Shown: in pieces, positions 61,566 to 64,000 of the stretch
Layout of the letters: every line of letters starts with the position of its first letter
Position numbering within the stretch: the stretch's first letter is position 1
Source: Myxococcales bacterium
GTDB taxonomy: Bacteria; Myxococcota_A; Polyangia; Polyangiales; Ga0077539
Direction of reading: 5' to 3'
Assembly: GCA_016793325.1 (NCBI GenBank)
Contig: JAEUKI010000070.1
Coordinates: 59,386-123,385, forward strand
DNA length: 64,000 nucleotides
The notes under the pieces: model-generated
Seen by the model: the letters and a program-made list of their open reading frames with translations, nothing else
Databases searched by the model: none
What the model was told of the DNA's origin: nothing
Translations under genes and position numbers: made by a program

Positions 61566-63008
61566 CTATTTTTCTTGCGGCTCGATGGGCGCGGGCGGGA
61601 CAGGCGGACGATACGCCAGCGGCGACGGCTCGAATTCTGCCGCGAGGTCCGAGTAGAGATCCATCGGAACACCCGTGATCGGCACCGACGCGATCGACAC
61701 GTCTCCGCCGTCGAGGAAGAAGTTGCTGCGCTTGTACAAATCCACCGCGTGACGGACGAGCACGCCGATCACGCTCGCGGCGGGGATGGCGAAGAAGACG
61801 CCGGCGATTCCAGCGATCGCGCCGCCTGCGACCATGGCGAGGATGACCGTCGCAGGCGCGAGGCGCGTGCGGTTTCCGACGATGCGCGGGGTGATGAGCA
61901 TCAAGTCGAGGATGTGCACCGCGCTCATGACGCCCGTGACCGCGAGGAGGTTGCCGCCGCCCTGACCGCTGAGCGCCGTCATGAGCAGCGCGAGCCCCAA
62001 CGCGATGAAGAACCCCAAGTACGGAACGAACGAAATGAGCCCCGAAAACAGGCCGATCGCCCAACCCGCGGGCACGCCGAGCGCGCCGAGGCCGATCGCG
62101 TAGAGGGCGCCGAGCGCGCCCATCACCAAGAGCTGACCAGACACGAAGTGCCTCAGCGTGTCGTCGATCTCTTTCATGAGCGTTCCGACGCGAGGCCGCG
62201 CGCGGTGCGGCAAGAGGTCGTGCGCTCGCTCGAGGATCGAGTCGTAGTCCGAGCTGATGTAGAACGCGAGCGCGAGAACGATCAGCGTTGTGAACAGCGC
62301 TTCGATGAGAAACACGCCGATGTTGAGGCCCGAGGTCGCCACGTCGGGGAGCGCCGTCCCCAAATTGTTCAAGCGCAGCCCGAGCTGACCGAGCACTTGA
62401 TCCGTTCGCGGCGGGAGATTGATGTGCAGCGTGCTCCGCAAGTACGGGATCCACACGGTCTGCACGTGCTGCTGGTAGCGCGGGAGCGACTGGATCACCG
62501 ACTGCACTTGTCGAAAGAGCTCGGGAATCAACAGCGCAAACGAGCCCACGACCGTGGCCGTTCCCCCGAGCAACACCGACGTGATCGCGAGGCTCTTGGG
62601 GACGCCGATGCCACGGAGCCGCTTGACCGCGGGCGCGCACACGTACGCGAGCGCGAACGCTGCGACGGCGAGCGCGATCGCCGCCCTGAGAAAATACAAG
62701 ATGAGGATCGCAGCGACGATCGACCCGATCGCGATCAGCCACGGCGTGAGCGTTCGCTTGGGCGGGATCTGAATGATGGTCGGCGCCATCGAGCCGGTCG
62801 CGGGGATGTTGGCGCCGGGGAGCCTGCGAAACGATGGGATTCCCGCGGCCGCCTGCGCGCTCGCTTGCGCCGCAGAGGACACCGTCACGGGAGCGCCTTG
62901 CGCGCCGATGGAGGGAGAGCTCGTCGACCCAGCAGCGGGCGCGGGTAGCGTGGGTGGCGCCGAGGTTGGCGGCTTCGACTCTCGCTGTGGTTCGGACGTA
63001 TCGGCCAC
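61566..63008 (-). CDS. AI-2E (PerM) family membrane protein
   Basis: 480 aa. After a disordered N-terminus of about 85 residues (Ala/Pro/Ser/Gln-rich) follow about eight membrane helices. Family motifs: PYLRSTLHINLPP-type periplasmic loop, GLISFVPYLGFFIALGLALLMTAL and the C-terminal HILDLMLITPRIVGNRTRLAPATVILAMVAGG. Members include AI-2 exporters and Na+/H+ antiporters; most are uncharacterised. GTG start at 63008. Ends 13 bp before the enoyl-CoA hydratase start. Confidence 0.88.
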   Translation of the reverse strand: MADTSEPQRESKPPTSAPPTLPAPAAGSTSSPSIGAQGAPVTVSSAAQASAQAAAGIPSFRRLPGANIPATGSMAPTIIQIPPKRTLTPWLIAIGSIVAAILILYFLRAAIALAVAAFALAYVCAPAVKRLRGIGVPKSLAITSVLLGGTATVVGSFALLIPELFRQVQSVIQSLPRYQQHVQTVWIPYLRSTLHINLPPRTDQVLGQLGLRLNNLGTALPDVATSGLNIGVFLIEALFTTLIVLALAFYISSDYDSILERAHDLLPHRARPRVGTLMKEIDDTLRHFVSGQLLVMGALGALYAIGLGALGVPAGWAIGLFSGLISFVPYLGFFIALGLALLMTALSGQGGGNLLAVTGVMSAVHILDLMLITPRIVGNRTRLAPATVILAMVAGGAIAGIAGVFFAIPAASVIGVLVRHAVDLYKRSNFFLDGGDVSIASVPITGVPMDLYSDLAAEFEPSPLAYRPPVPPAPIEPQEK

Positions 63009-63266
63009 GGGTGAACCTTAGAGGCTTTCGAGAGGCACAACCACGACTTCTGCAAAGAGACGCGAGCCGGACAAGGAATGTCCTCGCAGCATTGCTGGAG
63101 GTATCGCAAGAGGACGTGACGCCGACCGGCGATGCGGATCTGCCGCAGAAGCCGTGGATTTTGCCTCTCGAAATCCTCTTCGCCCGACTCGCCCCCACTG
63201 CCGCGACGATATCCGTTCGAGAATTGATTTGGTCCGACGCAGAGCAAAGTACGCTCTCGCTCCACC

Positions 63267-63869
63267 GTGATCTCAACGAGGCAACTCTTCATCCCGCTCG
63301 TGTTCGTCGTATCTGCCGCGAGCTTCGCGATGTGCACGCCCACCAACAACGCGTCGAACGGCGAAGGCTCCTCGGGCGCGTCGACGGTCGCTGACGCGCA
63401 AGCGCCCGAGACGCCCGACGCGGCGCCCGAGGCCACGGAAGACGCCGCGGCGCCGAGCGCCGAGAGCGTCGACGCAGCAGTCACCGCGCAAGCAGACGCC
63501 GCGCCCGCGGTCCAGTGGCTCGGCGCGAGGACGTTCGCGCTCCGCCCGGGCGCTCGCGTCTCGCGCGGAACGAACCCCGCGCACGGCAGCACCGCGTGGA
63601 CCGTCGTCGTCGCAGTGGCCTCTCGCGGGACGCCCGAGCTCCAAGCGCTTAGCGCGCAGCTCACGCGGCTGCGCTACGCCGCGGCCCTGGGTGAGATCAA
63701 CTGCACGCAGAGCGCGGGCGAGCCGTATCCCGCGACGTTTCCGAGCGGCGGCGAAGCGATGATGGTGTCCGTGAGCTTTCGCAACGAGCGAGAGGCGCGC
63801 GCGTTTGCAGCGGCGCTCACCGAGCAGCCCGCGTGGGTCGGCCGCGCGCAGATTCGCTGCGCGGACTGA
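63267..63869 (+). CDS. Small lipoprotein, Ala/Asp-rich
   Basis: 200 aa. GTG start; signal peptide FIPLVFVVSAASFAMC with an imperfect lipobox, a low-complexity Ala/Asp/Glu/Pro tether (about 25-85), then a 110-residue domain with a strand pattern VVVAVASRG...MMVSVSFRNEREARAFAAAL that resembles a ferredoxin-like or SPOR-like fold. Two cysteines (INC, IRC) may pair. Function unknown. It is divergent from the AI-2E gene; the 258-bp gap between them shows no gene. Confidence 0.65.
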   Translation: MISTRQLFIPLVFVVSAASFAMCTPTNNASNGEGSSGASTVADAQAPETPDAAPEATEDAAAPSAESVDAAVTAQADAAPAVQWLGARTFALRPGARVSRGTNPAHGSTAWTVVVAVASRGTPELQALSAQLTRLRYAAALGEINCTQSAGEPYPATFPSGGEAMMVSVSFRNEREARAFAAALTEQPAWVGRAQIRCAD

Positions 63870-63938
63870 GAGGGCGTTGGAGTGGGATTTCGGCCTTTTG
63901 CTGCAGATCTGCGTCGACCATCGGCGTCAGCAATTCTT

Positions 63939-63957
63939 GCAATAGCGCTGCTATTGC
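63939..63957. terminator. Hairpin downstream of the last lipoprotein gene
   Basis: GCAATAGC-GCT-GCTATTGC, a perfect 8-bp stem with a 3-nt loop, 70 bp after the stop. No T-run follows. The window ends shortly after, in AT-richer sequence without a gene I can support. Confidence 0.4.
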
Positions 63958-64000
63958 TGCGAATCGCTTCCTTGCTGGTCTCGCAGCTCCTTGCAAAAGT

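Overview
The window is bacterial, about 68-70% GC, almost fully coding, with about 53 genes on both strands. Several features point to the phylum Myxococcota, probably the Polyangia/Sandaracinus side (an inference from gene content; no marker gene is present): a eukaryote-like Ser/Thr kinase with a C-terminal membrane anchor, a MYXO-CTERM-like C-terminal tail, many Asp/Thr/Gly-rich lipoproteins, an MglA-like GTPase with roadblock partners, a CarF/PEDS1 plasmalogen desaturase, and von Willebrand and Cys-rich surface proteins. No rRNA, tRNA, CRISPR array, insertion sequence or phage was seen.

Layout. 0.1-18 kb: kinase, copper monooxygenase-like lipoprotein, SEC-C protein, beta-propeller lipoprotein, acyl-CoA ligase with a MYXO-CTERM protein, pirin, isovaleryl-CoA dehydrogenase-like enzyme, M14 carboxypeptidase, lactonase-like MBL hydrolase coupled to an HD phosphohydrolase, vWA lipoprotein, and a secreted GH13 amylase. 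18-22 kb: a signalling operon (REC-like/DUF4388/roadblock protein, roadblock protein, MglA-like GTPase), divergent from a DUF2786 protein. 22.2-25 kb: a sulfide-oxidation operon of SQR, a DUF1641-TusE/DsrC fusion and DsrE2. 25-29 kb: a large vWA/TSP3/Cys-knot lipoprotein and an AAA ATPase. 29-36 kb: prs; an operon of FAD oxidoreductase, BtaA-like DUF3419 and GNAT; LuxR, SnoaL and a membrane protein; a haem-oxygenase-like diiron protein; CarF. 36-43 kb: S9 peptidase, glycogen synthase, a small Cys-rich lipoprotein behind a strong palindrome, and the formaldehyde detoxification pair (frmA-like and fghA).

42.9-44 kb is the largest non-coding stretch and holds a long imperfect inverted repeat (arms about 350 bp) with embedded near-perfect hairpins. 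44-51 kb is a sulfur block: cysC, sulfite reductase, APS reductase and a PilZ gene leftwards, and divergently an XRE-cupin regulator with a sulfonate/taurine-type ABC importer. 51-56.6 kb: MATE exporter, then an N-terminally truncated RHS gene whose variable tip carries an HEYGH metallopeptidase motif, followed by an overlapping gene for a possibly exported protein. The tip and partner are clearly less GC-rich and look acquired. 56.6-64 kb: lipoprotein, three tandem palindromes at a convergent junction, alpha/beta-hydrolase protease, ATPase-TPR regulator, enoyl-CoA hydratase, AI-2E-family membrane protein and a final lipoprotein.

Two general traits recur. Adjacent genes often share a GTGA, ATGA or TTGA stop/start overlap, indicating translational coupling. 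Five convergent gene pairs end only 4-6 bp apart, leaving no room for intrinsic terminators.
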